Origin: Spinacia oleracea
Taxonomy: Eukaryota; Streptophyta; Magnoliopsida; Caryophyllales; Amaranthaceae
Reading direction: 5' to 3'
Length of the DNA stretch: 64,000 bases
Assembly (NCBI RefSeq): GCF_020520425.1
Contig: NC_079492.1
Span: forward strand, 106,737,157 to 106,801,156
The translations under genes were made by a program, and so were the position numbers. Shown piece by piece: positions 35,661 to 48,361 of this stretch; position 1 is the stretch's first letter; each line of letters begins with the position of its first letter. The notes under the pieces are model-generated. The model made no database searches. It saw only the letters and a list, made by a program, of their open reading frames with translations, and had not been told where the DNA came from.

Positions 35661-36123
35661 TGCAGCGATAACTTTTATTGGTTTTCCCTTTTTCCAAAAA
35701 TTAAAGGATTGGATTTTCCTTCGTTTTACATCCTATAAAAACAAGGGGGTTTTCTCGTTTAGCCAGCCCTGAAAATGAGAATCTTTAAAAACGTTTTACC
35801 TCGTGATTGGGCTTGGCCTGGCCCAATTACACTTTACAGCTTTAATTTCGAAAACATCTGTAGTTACTCCCAATGACAAAGTGAGGGAGTTTCTACGCAC
35901 CTTTAGATCCTTCCAAAGACAAAGTGAGGAAGTTTCTATACTATCAGTTGACAAATCCTGATGACGCGTGAGGGATATGTCGACACTTCAAGTGATGACC
36001 CTTAAGTCAAATGTTATCACTCGGGGGCTCGTGAGACCCTCGCAAAACAGGTCACATACACCATGGCTTGTGCGACGCACTCCGTCTAATACTTTGACCA
36101 TCGTCTTACTCCAAGACTCAGTC

Positions 36124-36133
36124 AAAGTGGGGG
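36124..36133 (+). other. Polypurine tract of copy R
   Basis: AAAGTGGGGG lies five bases before the 3' LTR start at 36139. The same tract precedes the LTR at 60905. It would prime plus-strand DNA synthesis. Confidence 0.85.
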
Positions 36134-36138
36134 CTAAC

Positions 36139-37673
36139 TGTAGACACCTACTTTTGTCCCCATTCCCGAAAGGGAAAGGTTCGATGATGAAAGCATAAAA
36201 ACTCCACTTGACAACGCATCTCCTATAAAATAAACGAATCTCGATTCCCCATTTCATTTTACCCGAAACCTGCTATGTATGGAAACCTGCTAAAAATAGT
36301 AACTGCCGTAAAAGGTAGCGTCTAAAAGTGGCAAAACATAAAAGATAGAAACCTGTCAGAATTAGGTGTTGCACTCCAACATAAATCCTAAATGAGATAG
36401 AAAACTGCGAGAATCCTATTCCTAATAGGATTCGGAAATAAGAGTTACGTATTAATTGAAATCCTAACGAGCCTAGAGTTCGTAACGGGCCCAGACGCAT
36501 TCCGTCACAAAATTAATACGCGCTAAAAGACTCGAATTAATCTCAAACTCTACGGATTTCAGGAATCCGAATCTGACAAAGAATTCGGCCCAGACATCAC
36601 TTTCAACGCCCAGAGCTGGGCGCCGAAATCTTTGACGCCCAGCCCTCGGCGCTGAAATTTCATGGATCTCTATTTTCAACGCCCAGCCCTGGGCGCCGAA
36701 ATCTTTGACGCCCAGAGCTGGGCGCCGAAATTACCTGGGACGTGTTTTTTTCCTAATTCTTTATGGATTAGAACTCTGCAATTCTATCTTTCCACGAACT
36801 CTTCCCTATAAATAGGCCCCTAGTTTCGACGTGAAACAACACACAACAACACATAATATATTCTGAGTATTGACTCAAAACCCCTTAGCCTAAGCCTCTC
36901 GCTGCGAAACTGTTCACGCGTTCTGTCGCAATCGATCCATAAATCGAACAGAACGTATCCTGTCCCATAATCGAGATTCGTTAAATAAAAAGGAGAAATA
37001 GCAAAGTCAAAGTGGTTAGTTTTCTGAGAACCGTGACGCACCTCTCAAGGGTGCGTCGTAATGTGTCCCTTTTCGATGATTTAACTGCTTTCCTCGCCCT
37101 TTTTATGAACTGTTAAACTAACCTAATCTGATTGTTCTATCACGCCTAACAAATATAATATTTTTGGGAAATCGGATTATCATGCTAGGTCCCTTAATGC
37201 TATTTAAATCAGATAATCACGATCGAATTAGTATTATATGTTGCATATTGCTAAAATCAACTCAGATTAGTTTAATAGTTAACGCATGTCCCTTCAATTA
37301 TTTATGCTGAGCTAGTAAGGATATCCTGCCTCTGGAGTTATCGACGAGCGAATTACTCCTCTCGGTAGTTACAGTCCCCCGAACCCTCAATCTCTACCTT
37401 GCGGGTGTATATTGAGAGATCCCCACACCAGGGATCACAAGGGAACCTACGGCCGTCGTGGTCAAACATAATTGCACTCCCTTTATGTCACGATAACCGG
37501 GTTTTGTCAGTTTTTCTCATTGTCGTTAAAAACTGAATGGCGACTCCTATATTACTAGTCAATTGGGTGTATACTCACAGGAAATCCAATTACACTTGAT
37601 TGAATAAAAAGAATCGTCACACCCACGAGGGACAGGTCACGCATTAGCCTCGCGCTTTTTCGACCCCCTCACA
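36139..37673 (+). repeat. 3' LTR of copy R
   Basis: 1535 bp, TGTAGACACC...CCCTCACA, near-identical to the 5' LTR. It includes the double palindrome block at 36599-36733. GCCGG follows directly. Confidence 0.95.
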
Positions 37674-38198
37674 GCCGGCATTTGGAGTTAACAATATCAA
37701 GAACGCTATTCTTGATCGTGAAAAGGTACAGTATTCCAATTGGGTTGAATTATTTGAATGACATGCTCATTCTTTTAATGTTCTTGATCACATAGATCGA
37801 AATACTACTAAACCGACGGATATATTTGAACCCGTGTGGAAGCGATTAGATTCGATTGTGAAACAATGGATTCATGGGACGATATCTAATGACTTATTGC
37901 AAACCACCCTCCGCCGAGGAGATACGGCACAAAAAATCCAGGACAAACTCAAGGGAATTTTTCAAGATAACAAAAAGACTCTGGCAGTGTATCTTGAGAA
38001 TCAATTCACTACTTTACATCTAGTGTTGGCGGTAATAGGATATAAGTCCACTGAACTATTGCATCTCGTGATTATATTCCCCGTACGAATATTCTTCAAA
38101 GAAAAACTATTAGGGTCAAATTTAAAGATTCAGACTATTCATTCCTTGAACCAACCGAGCCTAGTCCAAATTTTCAACACATATGGCAACACAACATG
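37674..38198 (+). pseudogene. copia gag, second part (after the Ogre-like insertion)
   Basis: After the GCCGG duplication the frame resumes as AFGVNNIKNAILDREKVQYS, has a TGA stop after WVELFE, then FNVLDHIDRNTTKPTD and VWKRLDSIVKQWIHGTISND. LQTTLRRGDTAQKIQDKLKG and YLENQFTTLHL follow. This is the retrotransposon gag (UBN2) region of Ty1/copia elements, a nucleocapsid-type protein that packages RNA. From about 38035 the sequence no longer matches gag, suggesting an internal deletion that joins gag to a later pol region. Confidence 0.88.
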
Positions 38199-39594
38199 AC
38201 TGCTGGCCCAAATCACGGCAGGCCAGAACGTCATCCTATGGATGTGACTAGCTTTTCTCATCCGCGGTTGGGCAGTGGGCCTGAGAAATCCGCCACACCC
38301 AACCCGCGTGATCCAGCAATCCAGCAAAATAGTGATGCGCCAAATCCTTTGGCTGCTCCTGTTTCCTTGTCAACCCAAATCCTACCACAGGCCCAACAAC
38401 AGACTACCCCTCTCCATTCGGCACAACACACTCCATCCCTTCCTCCCTTTCACACGGCCCATCATACTCCTCCCGTGAATGCTACATTGCAGCGCAGGTT
38501 TTAAGTTTTTACTCCTGTTCCCTACCCATTGGACTAGCGGTCCCCTAGCACGGCCCATCTCTGTTACACCCCCTCCCCTTCGTGGTGTGCGTCCAATATA
38601 ACCCACTAGGCCTGCCCCGCCGTCACCCCGCATCATTCGTAGCCAACATGGAATATTTAAACCAAATCCAAAGTACAACCTCACTGTGCAACCCACTGGC
38701 CCCCCTAACCCGCTCACCCATTCCGAAATATCACAAGCTTGCCTTAAATGAACATAACTGGAATGCGGTGATGCAAGATGAATGTGGTGATTTAATTAAT
38801 ACAGGGACATGGGAATTGGTGCCTAAGCCTACGGGGGTGAATATTGTTAATTGCATGTGGATTTTTTCTCATAAAGAAAATGATAAAGGTGACCTTCTAA
38901 GGCACAAAGCTAGACTTGTTTGTGATGGCAGGTCATAGGAAAAAGGGAGTTGACTGTGATGAAACCTTTAGGCTGATGGTCAAACCGGCGACTACTGGGC
39001 CATGCTATGGCGAGGTGTTGGTCTATTCACCAACTTGATGTTAAAAATGCTTTCTTACATGGTGATCTCCAGGAGACAGTCTATATGCATCAACCACCAA
39101 GTTTTGTTGACAGATGAGCTCCCAAATATGCCTGCTTTCTTCACAAAACACTTTATGGCCTAAAACATGCACCTCGTGCATGGTACCAACGGTTTGTACA
39201 TTTTCTATTACGGATAGGTTTTGTCATTGCAAAAAGTGATACATCTTTGTTTACGTTTAAGCATGGTGATGATATGGCTTACCTATTACTCTATATTGAT
39301 GATATTATTTTATGCACATCATCTGATACTTTGCGTGACAGATTGATCTCCCATTTGAAGATAAAATCCCCGATGTCTGATTTGGGGCCCCTGAATTTCA
39401 TTTTGGGCATTTCTATCTCCCATACTCCTTCTTATATGCTTCTCTCTCTGCAAAAATATGCACAGGAAATTTTGGAACGTGCAGGCATGGGGACTCGTAA
39501 GCCTGCTGCCACTCCTACTAACACTAATGCAAAGCGTAGTGCAGATTCAGGTCCTCCTGTGGCGGACCCAACTCAGTATCGCAGTCTGGCATGA
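38196..39594 (+). pseudogene. copia pol fragment: pre-RT linker and reverse transcriptase
   Basis: A Pro/His/Gln-rich linker (38196-38504) is followed by RT. It includes LNEHNWNAVMQDECGDLINT, then WELVPKPTGVNIVNCMWIF and HKARLVCDG, a frame break near 38935, then [14 protein letters not shown] (first catalytic Asp), a TGA at about 39114, YGLKHAPRAWYQRF and LLLYIDDIILC (YIDD-type active site). It stops at PTQYRSLA, the usual junction into RNase H, which is missing. Catalytic motifs remain but at least one frameshift and one stop make it inactive. Confidence 0.9.
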
Positions 39595-39599
39595 AGTCC

Positions 39600-41316
39600 A
39601 AGTGATTCAAAAACATTCAAATGGGATACCAGGGATGGATTCTTTGATAAAGAAACACCCATAAGTGAACTTGAATATTGAATCACAAAAGGATCCCTAA
39701 TCCAGGTCATTGAATGGTTGGACGAACAATGACTAATGAAGACTAGATTGCAAGTTAATTTTTATTTTGGTTTCTTGTACTAAATGGGACATGGATGTCA
39801 GAAATAATTTGCATAAATACTTATTGGAATTCGTATCGGATTGACCATGAAAACACTTTAAGAAATTAGAGTCATGTCATAAGTCGTTCTCATTAATGGT
39901 GACTGGAACCTATTCCTCAAAACCTGAGTATTTATGGCTGCTTATTTGAAAATTAGTTCGCTTTGATGCTCGCTAAACGTCACACCATAGAAGGAGACTA
40001 TAAAAGCAGTATTCTGGCTAGCTATAAATCAAAGTAAGTTTTTCATAAGTTACAAGAAGGGATTATCCTCCTACCTTTAATAGGATATGGTGTTGTTGTT
40101 GTACAGGGCCTCTCGAAGAGTTAGATACTGTGAATATGCATGGCTGAGCAAATGGTTAAGGCTTAACCTTCTGTAAAAGTTTAATAGTTGGACTCAGTAA
40201 TTCTAGAAACACTTCTGGTTGGACCTAATAAGGATGGCTTGGATCTTACCTTATGTTCAGTAAGTAACATTAAGAGACAAAGGAACTGGAATGCACACTT
40301 ATCTATAGGATGGGTGGGAGATTGAAGGAAATATGTCCTTCACCCAAAGTGCATTGGTCTAATACCAAGGTTCAGATTAATTACAAATTAAATAATTAAC
40401 TAAGTAAGATCAAGTGATCGGAACATCTAGCTGGAGCAATGTTTCCGATCAGTAAGTTCTAATCCTTATTAGGCTCACATCTTACTCTTGACTGAACCTA
40501 CAAGGTCACACCAATGACATAAAACTGATCGCCGGATTAAATGAATCGAAAATTTACTTAATGGCTTTTCAAGAAATTATTTCGGAAAACATAATATACG
40601 ATATGACGTTGGATCGGAATTGTATATTGTATTGAATATATTCATAAGTTAGGCGAAACAAATAAATCGTATCGTACGACGTTGGATCGTATCGTACTAC
40701 ACGATAAATAAATTATCGTAAGATAATTAAGTCACAACAAGAAAGCAACCCACGATCCAGAGCGCACAAGCGCAAGGCCCATGGGCGCAGCGCTGGCCCA
40801 TGGCCTGCTATTGTGGTGCGCATAGCAAAGAAACAAGGCAAGAGCAACAACGTTGGCCAAGGCACGACCCAGCGTGTTGCGTGCATGTTGTTGTGCCTTC
40901 GTGGGCTTGCTGGCCGGGCAAAGGCCATTGGCCTTGGTTGGTTGGCTTGCTTATGTTTGTTAGGTTATTTTAATAACCTATACACATTTTTTCCGTACGA
41001 CACTCATTACACTAAACCTAGGCATCTAAGTGAGAGCCCTAATTCTCTCCTTGCCTCCAAACTGTGTTCTTCCCAAAAGTAAAAATACCTTGAAGGAGAT
41101 CTAAGCTATCAATCTCAAGGCGGATCTGAATGTGTCGGTGAACCAAGTGGAGGAACAACAATTGGAGTTCTTGTTCGTGTTCGTAGACTATACAAGAGTA
41201 CACGCTACGAAGGTATGTCATGCTTAATTTGTACTTTTCCATGGATTCTGGGTTAGGAATTATTTCCTCTATGTGTTAATTAGATTAACTGTAAATCTCA
41301 TCATACAATGTATAAC
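39600..41316 (+). mobile_element. 3' end of a Ty1/copia element (internal tail plus LTR)
   Basis: 39610-40329 matches, in reverse complement and with much divergence, the 3' internal tail at 46174-46960 of the minus-strand element: both carry ACTTGAAT, ATGGGACATGG-like and TTATGTTCA words and end in a purine-rich tract. The LTR follows. No coding domain is left. The junction with the split copia RT at 39595-39610 shows no LTR or TSD, so 5' sequence was lost by deletion or recombination. Confidence 0.72.
40330..41316 (+). repeat. 3' LTR of the plus-strand copia fragment
   Basis: Starts TGAAGGAAATATGTCCTTC after a GATGGGTGGGAGAT purine tract. It shares the opening pattern, the TCTTACTCTTGACTGAACC block (40480) and a GC-rich middle with the LTR family of 13042-14420, but is clearly a different subfamily. 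The right end is uncertain: ATGTATAACA at 41316 is my best guess, and 41270 is also possible. Confidence 0.65.
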
Positions 41317-41319
41317 ATA

Positions 41320-42258
41320 CATACCTGAAGGAGAAGCAACGTTTCCGTCCTTCTCTTCTTCCTTTTTTCTTGGGGAAATCTCTCTTGTAATGACTAATTG
41401 TATCACAATAGAAGCATTGCGCCATAGAAGGAGAAAGATCCCTCTTCATTTGTCTCTTGGAAGGCGCCACTTGCTCTCCTGGAGTAGATGAAGATACACC
41501 CTTGCTTTGGATCTTCCTCGGAACCTTTTTCTTAATTTTCTTACTCTTTACTTTTAGTGACACATGCTTATCATTTACAAGTCCTATTCATATTGATGAA
41601 GCATATTGATTAGTTTACTAACAGTGTTTTCCCTTTTCTTAGAGAAATATAGTAACTTGAATTTCTTGTAACCAGGATGAAGAGACTTCAACAATATTCC
41701 CGCAGCTATGAAATCTGGGAATGGATCACCAAGAAACTCAAGGCTATTGAACAGTCCAACCGTCTTCTTCGTATGAGCCCTAATTGGTGTTCCAAAAGTC
41801 ATTTTGACATCATCAATGACTCTTTCCCTTGCCTTTTGTCTTTCGACTTCAAAGCAACAACCCAATGGAGCATCAAGCTTTAGATCCCTAAATGAATCTA
41901 ACAATTCAAAGACATTTTGGTCAACGTGTTGACCTCTAAGTTGGGATCTTCCATGACATATATCGCGAAGATACCTTAGAAGTGCCCATGGTTCATATGC
42001 AATAAACCTAGCACTCCAATATTTGGGGATAGAGCCAAGAATAAGATCCATCACTAGTGACATGTTGTTCGCCCAAACACAACGCTTTTCGGGAATCATA
42101 TCCTTTGAGTAGTAGCTGGGGAGGGAATTATCAACAACATATTAAATGTTATTCCATCCGAGGACTTGTCGAAGCTTCCTCTCCCAATCAAGAAAATTTG
42201 ACAAGTTCAACTTGACATCCAGAATTTCTGACGTTTTTATTGTTATTTTAGACATTCT
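41320..42258 (-). pseudogene. copia gag (minus-strand element M1)
   Basis: On the minus strand the ATG near 42256 gives MSKITIKTSEILDVKLNLS, WERKLRQVLGWNNI, a stop, then MIPEKRCVWANNMSLVMDLI and VFELLDSFRDLKLDAPLG, ending with ENTVSKLINMLHQYE and a second stop. After a basic stretch (KVKSKKIKKKVPRKI) comes a zinc knuckle, CFYCDTISHYKRDFP. The canonical CX2CX4HX4C is damaged: the last Cys is Phe and the Gly before His is Ser. Gag packages the element RNA; this copy cannot bind zinc normally and has at least two stops. No pol follows before the abutting plus-strand LTR. Confidence 0.88.
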
Positions 42259-44595
42259 ACAATTGAAAAGAATTTGCGATAAATAACCATTCATAATCTT
42301 CTAATAACATTAAAATAAAAGGAAGCATGCGATCATTAAAGCTATTAAACATTTCATTCATGCATAATAAAACATGGTCTATAAATGAATGAAACGAATC
42401 CAAGACCCTAAAAGTCTCTAAGTATTAAGCATGCTTTGGCTTGTCTTAATTATTATAAGATTTTAGGTAAGAAAAAACCAATTGCTAGTAATATCCAAAC
42501 TACTCTGGGTTAATAAATTAATGCCATAATTTATTCCACTCGCACAACATATGCCAATATTGTTTGAGTTGAAACCACAATCTTCATGTTCCTTTTGGGA
42601 TACCATACTATCTAGGAATACTAAAACAACACCTCGCTTTGAAGGAAAACTACTATTTTAGGTTTGAAGATTTTGTAAGTGCTTGATTTGAAAGACAATT
42701 TTTAAACTCAATATTCTTTGGACCTAGTTTTTTCTATGTTGGTTTGATTATTTAGTCAACTAAATCCTTAATCAATCGTACAAACAACATACACATGCAT
42801 AATATATTTATATACCAAAATATAATAGCATATGTAAAATTTTGGGGAACTAGTATGGCCCAAAATTCTTGGTCTTGAAGCATCCAATCTTCTCTTCACC
42901 TTGTTAGCTTGACATCGTCTTGATAACCATTCAATAACTTGTAATTTTAAATAAATTACCTAGAAGAACTTGAACTAGTAATTTAATTACTACATTAAAA
43001 CTTCATGGTACGTAGACCATATTTACAAAACTTTACATTCAAAGATAGAACGGTATGCATACCATATTTAACTACCCTAGTTTGTCCATACTAGTCACTC
43101 GCATCACCTGCAATACATAATAATATACTATGCATTCACCCATTCGTATCCTAAAACGACTAGCCCAAGTAAGCTTTACACATAATTTCATGATTAATTA
43201 AAATCACGTTCATGTACATGCATCCTAAAAGATTAATCAATTCTAAATTATTCATCCTTAAAATTATTCTAATCAAATAATTTAATTAAAATATTAATTT
43301 AAAAAATTTCATTTAAACGGCTCCCACTTAAACCAATATCGTTTTGGACTTTTAATTTTTAAAAATTAAACTCGCGTCCCTACTCAAGTCAAATAAAATT
43401 TCAATAAAATAACGAAAAAGTCCACCGTTAGCCCTTTCGTGCAAAATTAAGCCCAAAGCCCAAAATTTGGCATCGGAATTTAAAATGAAGCAAAATACAC
43501 AAATACGTGCAACATGGGCTAGGATTGCGCCTAGCCCAATGATGTGATGTGCACAGCGTGCCGCACAAGGCATAGCCAATGAATCGCACAGCAGTGCTGC
43601 CACCGCAGCTCATTGCTGTTGCTGTTGCTGCTTCACTCGCTTGGCCAGCGCGCGTTGGCTCGCCTTGATGGCTTGCCTTTGTCGTTGCCTGACACGCAAG
43701 GCCAGGCCTGCGCCCATCCTGTTGCGCCCACCAACAGGCCAGTGCCCCTAGGCGTGGCCTCGTGGCCGCATTGCTTGCCCCTTCGTTTCGCTGCTTGATC
43801 GTGCACATGACCATGGGCCATGCTGTGCCGCGCACCACACAAGGCTTATGGACAGCAGCCCCTTCGCCCAAGTGTGAGTGGCTTGCTCGTCCAACGAATA
43901 TAAAGTTTCAATTTTAATATTACGAAACCAATTTTATACGTTTTAGTTTCTCATAATTTCAACAATTCCAATCGTTTTGGATTACGAAAAATAATTAAAG
44001 TGGGCGATTTTATAATTTCCAACAATCTAATTAATGAAATTTAACAAATCTAGGCTAAAGAATATTCAAATTTAACGAACAATGAACATCAACAAAAGTA
44101 TGAATAATTATGATAATCCAATCCAAACTTTTAAATCGTTCTAACATTTAAATTTCAGATGTTTATGAAAATTGGTTTAGGCGAACTATTAAAATTAATG
44201 AATCTAATCAAAATTTTAATACTTGAATTTTTAAATGAGCCATTGAAACAAGAAATCATATTCCCTAAACAAACTTTCAGATCCAACCAATTAATCAATT
44301 AATTTTCTATCAAAAATTCATTAATTTAGGTTAAATTGGGATTGGGGTTTATAATTAAAATTTATGAACGAAAAGTTTATTATAGATTCAAAATATTATA
44401 AACATCAGTAGGACAAAATTTCAATTAATTATAAATCGAATAGCTCTTATAATTAATTTTTAAACACGTTAAATTTCATGTTATAATCCAGTAAACATGA
44501 AAAAACCCCAAAATATCATACTTCGAGGCTGAATTTCTTAGATATGATCTCATGAGTTGAATTTAGAATGCCGATTCCAATCGATTTAGGGTCAG

Positions 44596-44640
<45 letters not shown>

Positions 44641-44787
44641 AGTAATTTTCGGAAACAACATTATTTTCACGATTCATCCAATAATCCGAAAATAAAATTT
44701 CGAAAAGAAAACAAATTCACAAAAACTTCGACCAGCATTAAAACATAAAATAAATGCTAATAAATACTTTGAATACAGGTAGTGTTA
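42259..44787 (-). mobile_element. 5' untranslated region of copia element M1
   Basis: Long AT-rich leader between LTR 44788-46173 and gag. It includes a GC-rich block at 43410-43880, a 44-A run, and segments that match 52920-53490 and 55769-57790 of the neighbouring element M2 (for example ATTCCAAGACCCTAAAA). Long frames in the GC-rich block are base-composition effects. The PBS expected next to the LTR is not recognisable. Confidence 0.7.
44595..44638. repeat. Poly(A) run of 44
   Basis: Uninterrupted A run in the M1 leader; the matching position in M2 (near 57590) has no such run. It could be a slippage expansion or a relic of a retroposed tail. Length is unreliable in assemblies. Confidence 0.95.
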
Positions 44788-46173
44788 GGTTATGATACAT
44801 ATGAATAAACATAAATCATGCGAAAAACCATAATGCCGGGAAACATATTATTTACACATAATCATATAGCATAATTTAGATGCATACACTTTGTAGCGTT
44901 CCCTCCCTAGCTGCGCCCGAACCGAACAAGAACAAGTCTTTAGGACTCCAAGTGTCGTCCCTCCGTAGATAGTCCACAGCACGTCCGGATCCGCCTTAAG
45001 ATTGACCAACTAGAATCGCCCTTAAGGTTCTTAGATTTTCGGCTATTTGGGTGCAAGTGTTTGGCTGACTTTTGCTTAAAATCTTACCTTGAATACTTCA
45101 ATAATCGTCTGTTAAATATGTGACCCTAGTCCTATATTTATAGAGTTTATGGAAAGGTATTATAATCCTACTAGGATATGGATTTATTAATTAGAATCCT
45201 ATTTGAACTCTAATTAATAAATTTAATCTATTAGGATTAGGATTTAATCATTGCACGAATTCCGATAGGATTAAGATTCGTTACGAACACGAGTGTCGCA
45301 CGACCACGAGGGACGCACGCACCCGCGCAGGCCTTGCGGCCCACACGAGTGGGCGCTGCTTCGCAGCCCACGAGCACACGCTCCAGCGCGCGCCTACGGC
45401 CTTGCTGGGCCTGGCCTTGCGCTGGGCCTGGCGAGGCTGTGGCCTTCGTGTTGGGCGCTTGGCTTGCTGGGCGCGGACCTGGCTTCGTGCTGGGCCTTCG
45501 TCTGGCAAGCCTCGTCCGATGCTAATTCGTACGATGCGCTTCCGATTAAATTCCCGGTTCCGGAATTCATTTCCAATACGACCAATATTTAATATTTCCG
45601 ATTCCGGAATTAATTTCCGTTTCGAACAAATATTTAATATTTCCGTTTCCGGAATTATTTTCCGATTCCGATAATATTTCCGATTCTGACAATATTTCCG
45701 TTTCCGGCAATATTTCCGATTCCGGTAATATTTCCATTTCCATTAATATTTTCCGATACGTACCATGTTTCCGTTTCCGGCAACATCTACGAATTGGATA
45801 ATATTCATATTTCCGATACGATCCATATTTCCGTTTTCGGCAATATCATCGTTTCCGGAGTATTCATTTCTTGCTTGTGACGATCTCAGCTCCCACTGAA
45901 ACCAAGATCCGTCGATTCCGAATATCCATAGATGGAGTATTTAATGCCATTAATACTTGATCCGTTTACGTACTATTTGTGTGACCCTACGGGTTCAGTC
46001 AAGAGTAAGTTGTGGATTAATATAATTAATTCCACTTGAACTGAAGCGGCCTCTAGCTAGGCATTCAGCTCACTTGATCTCACTGAATTTATTAACTTGT
46101 TAATTAATACTGAACCGCATTTATTAGACTTAATATTATATGCATACTTGGACCAAGGGCACTATTTCCTTCA
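44788..46173 (-). repeat. copia LTR shared by elements M2 and M1
   Basis: 1386 bp, minus strand TGAAGGAAATAGTGCCC...CCTAACA. On its 5' side is a PPT-like GGACAAGTGGGAGAC that ends element M2, and on its 3' side the M1 leader begins. It therefore serves as the 3' LTR of M2 and the 5' LTR of M1, as in a head-to-tail retroelement tandem made by unequal recombination. It contains the minisatellite (45545-45855) and the GC-rich block (45290-45530). Confidence 0.85.
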
Positions 46174-48361
46174 GTCTCCCACTTGTCCTTAGGGACAAGT
46201 GTGCATTACCTAATTCCTTTGTCGCTCGATGCTTGCTCTTGAACATAAGGTAAGAGTTGTCATCCTTATTATGTCCAGAGGTGTTTCTCGGTTTCAGAGT
46301 TCAACTGATCAAATAAACAGATAATCATAGCCTATGATTCATCTGAGCACGGCCATGCATTTTACAGTTTCTAGCTCTCCTAGTGGTCTTGTACAACTTT
46401 TAAGCATCTCATCCCGTTTTATGGGAGCACAATCCCAATCTTGCGATCTTGAGATTAGACTTTGTTTGATAGGTGATTACCTGAGCGTTGCCTTTATAGC
46501 CTCCTTTTACGGTGCGACGGTTGGTCAACGTCAAAGTAACCAGTTCTCAAACAAGTAATCTCAAATCACTCAGGTATTGAGGATTTAGTGTCTAATAATT
46601 TTAATGAAATTTACTTATGACAGATTTTCATCTCTTACAGTAAAGTTTCATAGGTCTGTCCGATACTAGTCTTCCCAAAGTAAGTATCTATACAAATGAT
46701 TACGACATTGCCATGTCCACATAGTTCAAGAAACAGAACTACTAGTCATCTTGCATTCTAGTCGTCTAACGTTTTCTATGCGTCCATCTTTATAGAAAAC
46801 TCCGACCAGGGACCATTTTCAACTTTTGACATTCAAGTTCACTTGATAGACATTTCTTAGTCACAGGACTGGTCCTGACAATCTATCTTGAATATATCGT
46901 CAAATTTGAAGGGACTCATCATTTAATACTAAACCAAGATAAAATGGAATATGAAAATACATTTCATATATGATAAATGTTCAACCCCAATGTTTTACAA
47001 CCATGGGCCTCAAACCCATCTTTAAAATAGTTCATGGAATTCAAAGCTATGCTTGATTTCCGATGCCACAATGTGAGTGTTGTTTCTTACTTGTTGCATA
47101 GGTTTAGTTATCATGCTTTGCCAATCTTAATATCCTTTTCATCGAATGTTCTTAGAGATAGATGATAAGATCTTTTGAGTTTGTTTATTATGTGATCTAG
47201 TCTTTCTTACTACATTAGTGGTTCTACGCATTTTGCAATGAAGAACCATTAAGTCAACAGACGTGTGATCTTCCCAAGTTCAATGAAGAACTCATTAATA
47301 TAAACAACTCTGCTTTACTGCTTCTTAGGCAATAAGTACTTTTACTTCAACTGTATAGGTTGCTAGTGATGCTTTGGTTGGATTTACTTATCCAAGCAGT
47401 TCACAGATATGTGGAAGACTTTTCAGCTGTATCATAGAACATAGAAATTAATATTTAATTTCCCATGCAACAACTCATGGTCTCCAACCCATGTTGCCAT
47501 TTTCAAAACACGATGCTCTATAGCTCGTCCTTGCCAATGGTTAACTCTAAAGGGTCTTTCTTGATCCTTTGCTAGTGTTTATGCGTGTAGCATCAATATT
47601 TAGCATATCTTTATTTCCTTGAATCAAGAACTAATCCTATGTACCTTTTTCAAGTACCATAAGTTTTTCTTGATCTCAATCTAGTTGATCTTTACTTAGA
47701 TCAATAGAGATTGGTATATGTTCGTCATGCCTAAAGTCATACGATACGTTTTTGGCGATCCTCATATTATATTATACATGATAAATACTTTTGCAGAATA
47801 ATTCTCAATTGAATTCTATTCATGTAACTTTAGCCTATCTAGTTTCAGTAGATACTAAATACAGCTAAATTCTTTGACATATAATATAGGTTAAGAATCT
47901 CATTTAGATCCTTTGATGTTTAACTTAGTAAATGCTTATACATAGTTCAAACATTCTTTACTTAGATTTATTCATATGGGTCGAATATCTCCAATGGAGT
48001 CTTTCGTGTTTGATTTATTAAATGCCATTACTTAATCCAAAACAATATCATAAGATCTTTGTAAATAGATCTTAATACCCAGTATGTACTAAGTTTCGCC
48101 TTGGTCCATCATTGATGAATAATTTCGAACCTAAGTCATTAGCATTTGAATGTTATTTCACAATAGAGAGATATGTGTGTGATACACATAGGACCAATTA
48201 AGTTTTTATGTACTCCCACTAAACTTCTTATATATCTATAAGAATCATGTACATTTTATGAAACTAAAATACTTATTAGCTTCACTAAAATACAATTCCA
48301 ATTCCCAATTGCTTGCTTAAATCTGTACTTAGATTTTATAAGCTAGCATTCATTTCAAGCA

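Larger units (their letters stand above)
27197..37673 (+). mobile_element. Complete Ogre/Tat-like non-autonomous LTR retrotransposon, copy R
   Basis: 10,477 bp with LTRs 27197-28736 and 36139-37673, PBS 28738-28755, PPT 36124-36133 and TSD GCCGG. The 7.4-kb internal region has no frame over about 130 codons and no gag, protease, RT or integrase motif. It must therefore have moved with proteins from elsewhere. The two LTRs differ by a 5-bp indel and roughly ten substitutions by eye, suggesting a young insertion. Internal features are tandem repeats, five palindrome pairs (two in the LTRs) and a hairpin array at 35136-35660. Parts are duplicated in reverse in copy L. Confidence 0.93.
26761..39594 (+). 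mobile_element. Degenerate Ty1/copia element split by the complete Ogre-like copy
   Basis: 5' LTR at 26761-26930, a PBS-like site, then gag starting at 27145. The gag is cut at 27196 and resumes at 37674 after a 10.5-kb insertion. Beyond it the element jumps from gag (to about 38030) to a region before RT (38196-38504) and then RT (38582-39594); zinc knuckle, protease and most of integrase are missing. The copy ends in the first codons of RNase H (YRSLA), with no matching 3' LTR seen. Confidence 0.88.

Noticed and set aside
35346..35738. Repetitive 130-codon frame with duplicated STLSGQGSPPSAGGVYVTNR
   Set aside because: Translation of the ~118-bp hairpin array. Unit length is not a multiple of three, so the frame shifts from unit to unit, and paired stem changes argue for RNA structure rather than protein.
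42259..43350. Possible host gene between the gag fragment and the LTR
   Set aside because: The sequence matches the leader of element M2 (52920-53490), so it is retrotransposon leader.
43352..43871. 147-codon Ala/Cys-rich minus-strand frame
   Set aside because: Falls in the GC-rich leader block of copia M1; overlapping frames on both strands show it is compositional.
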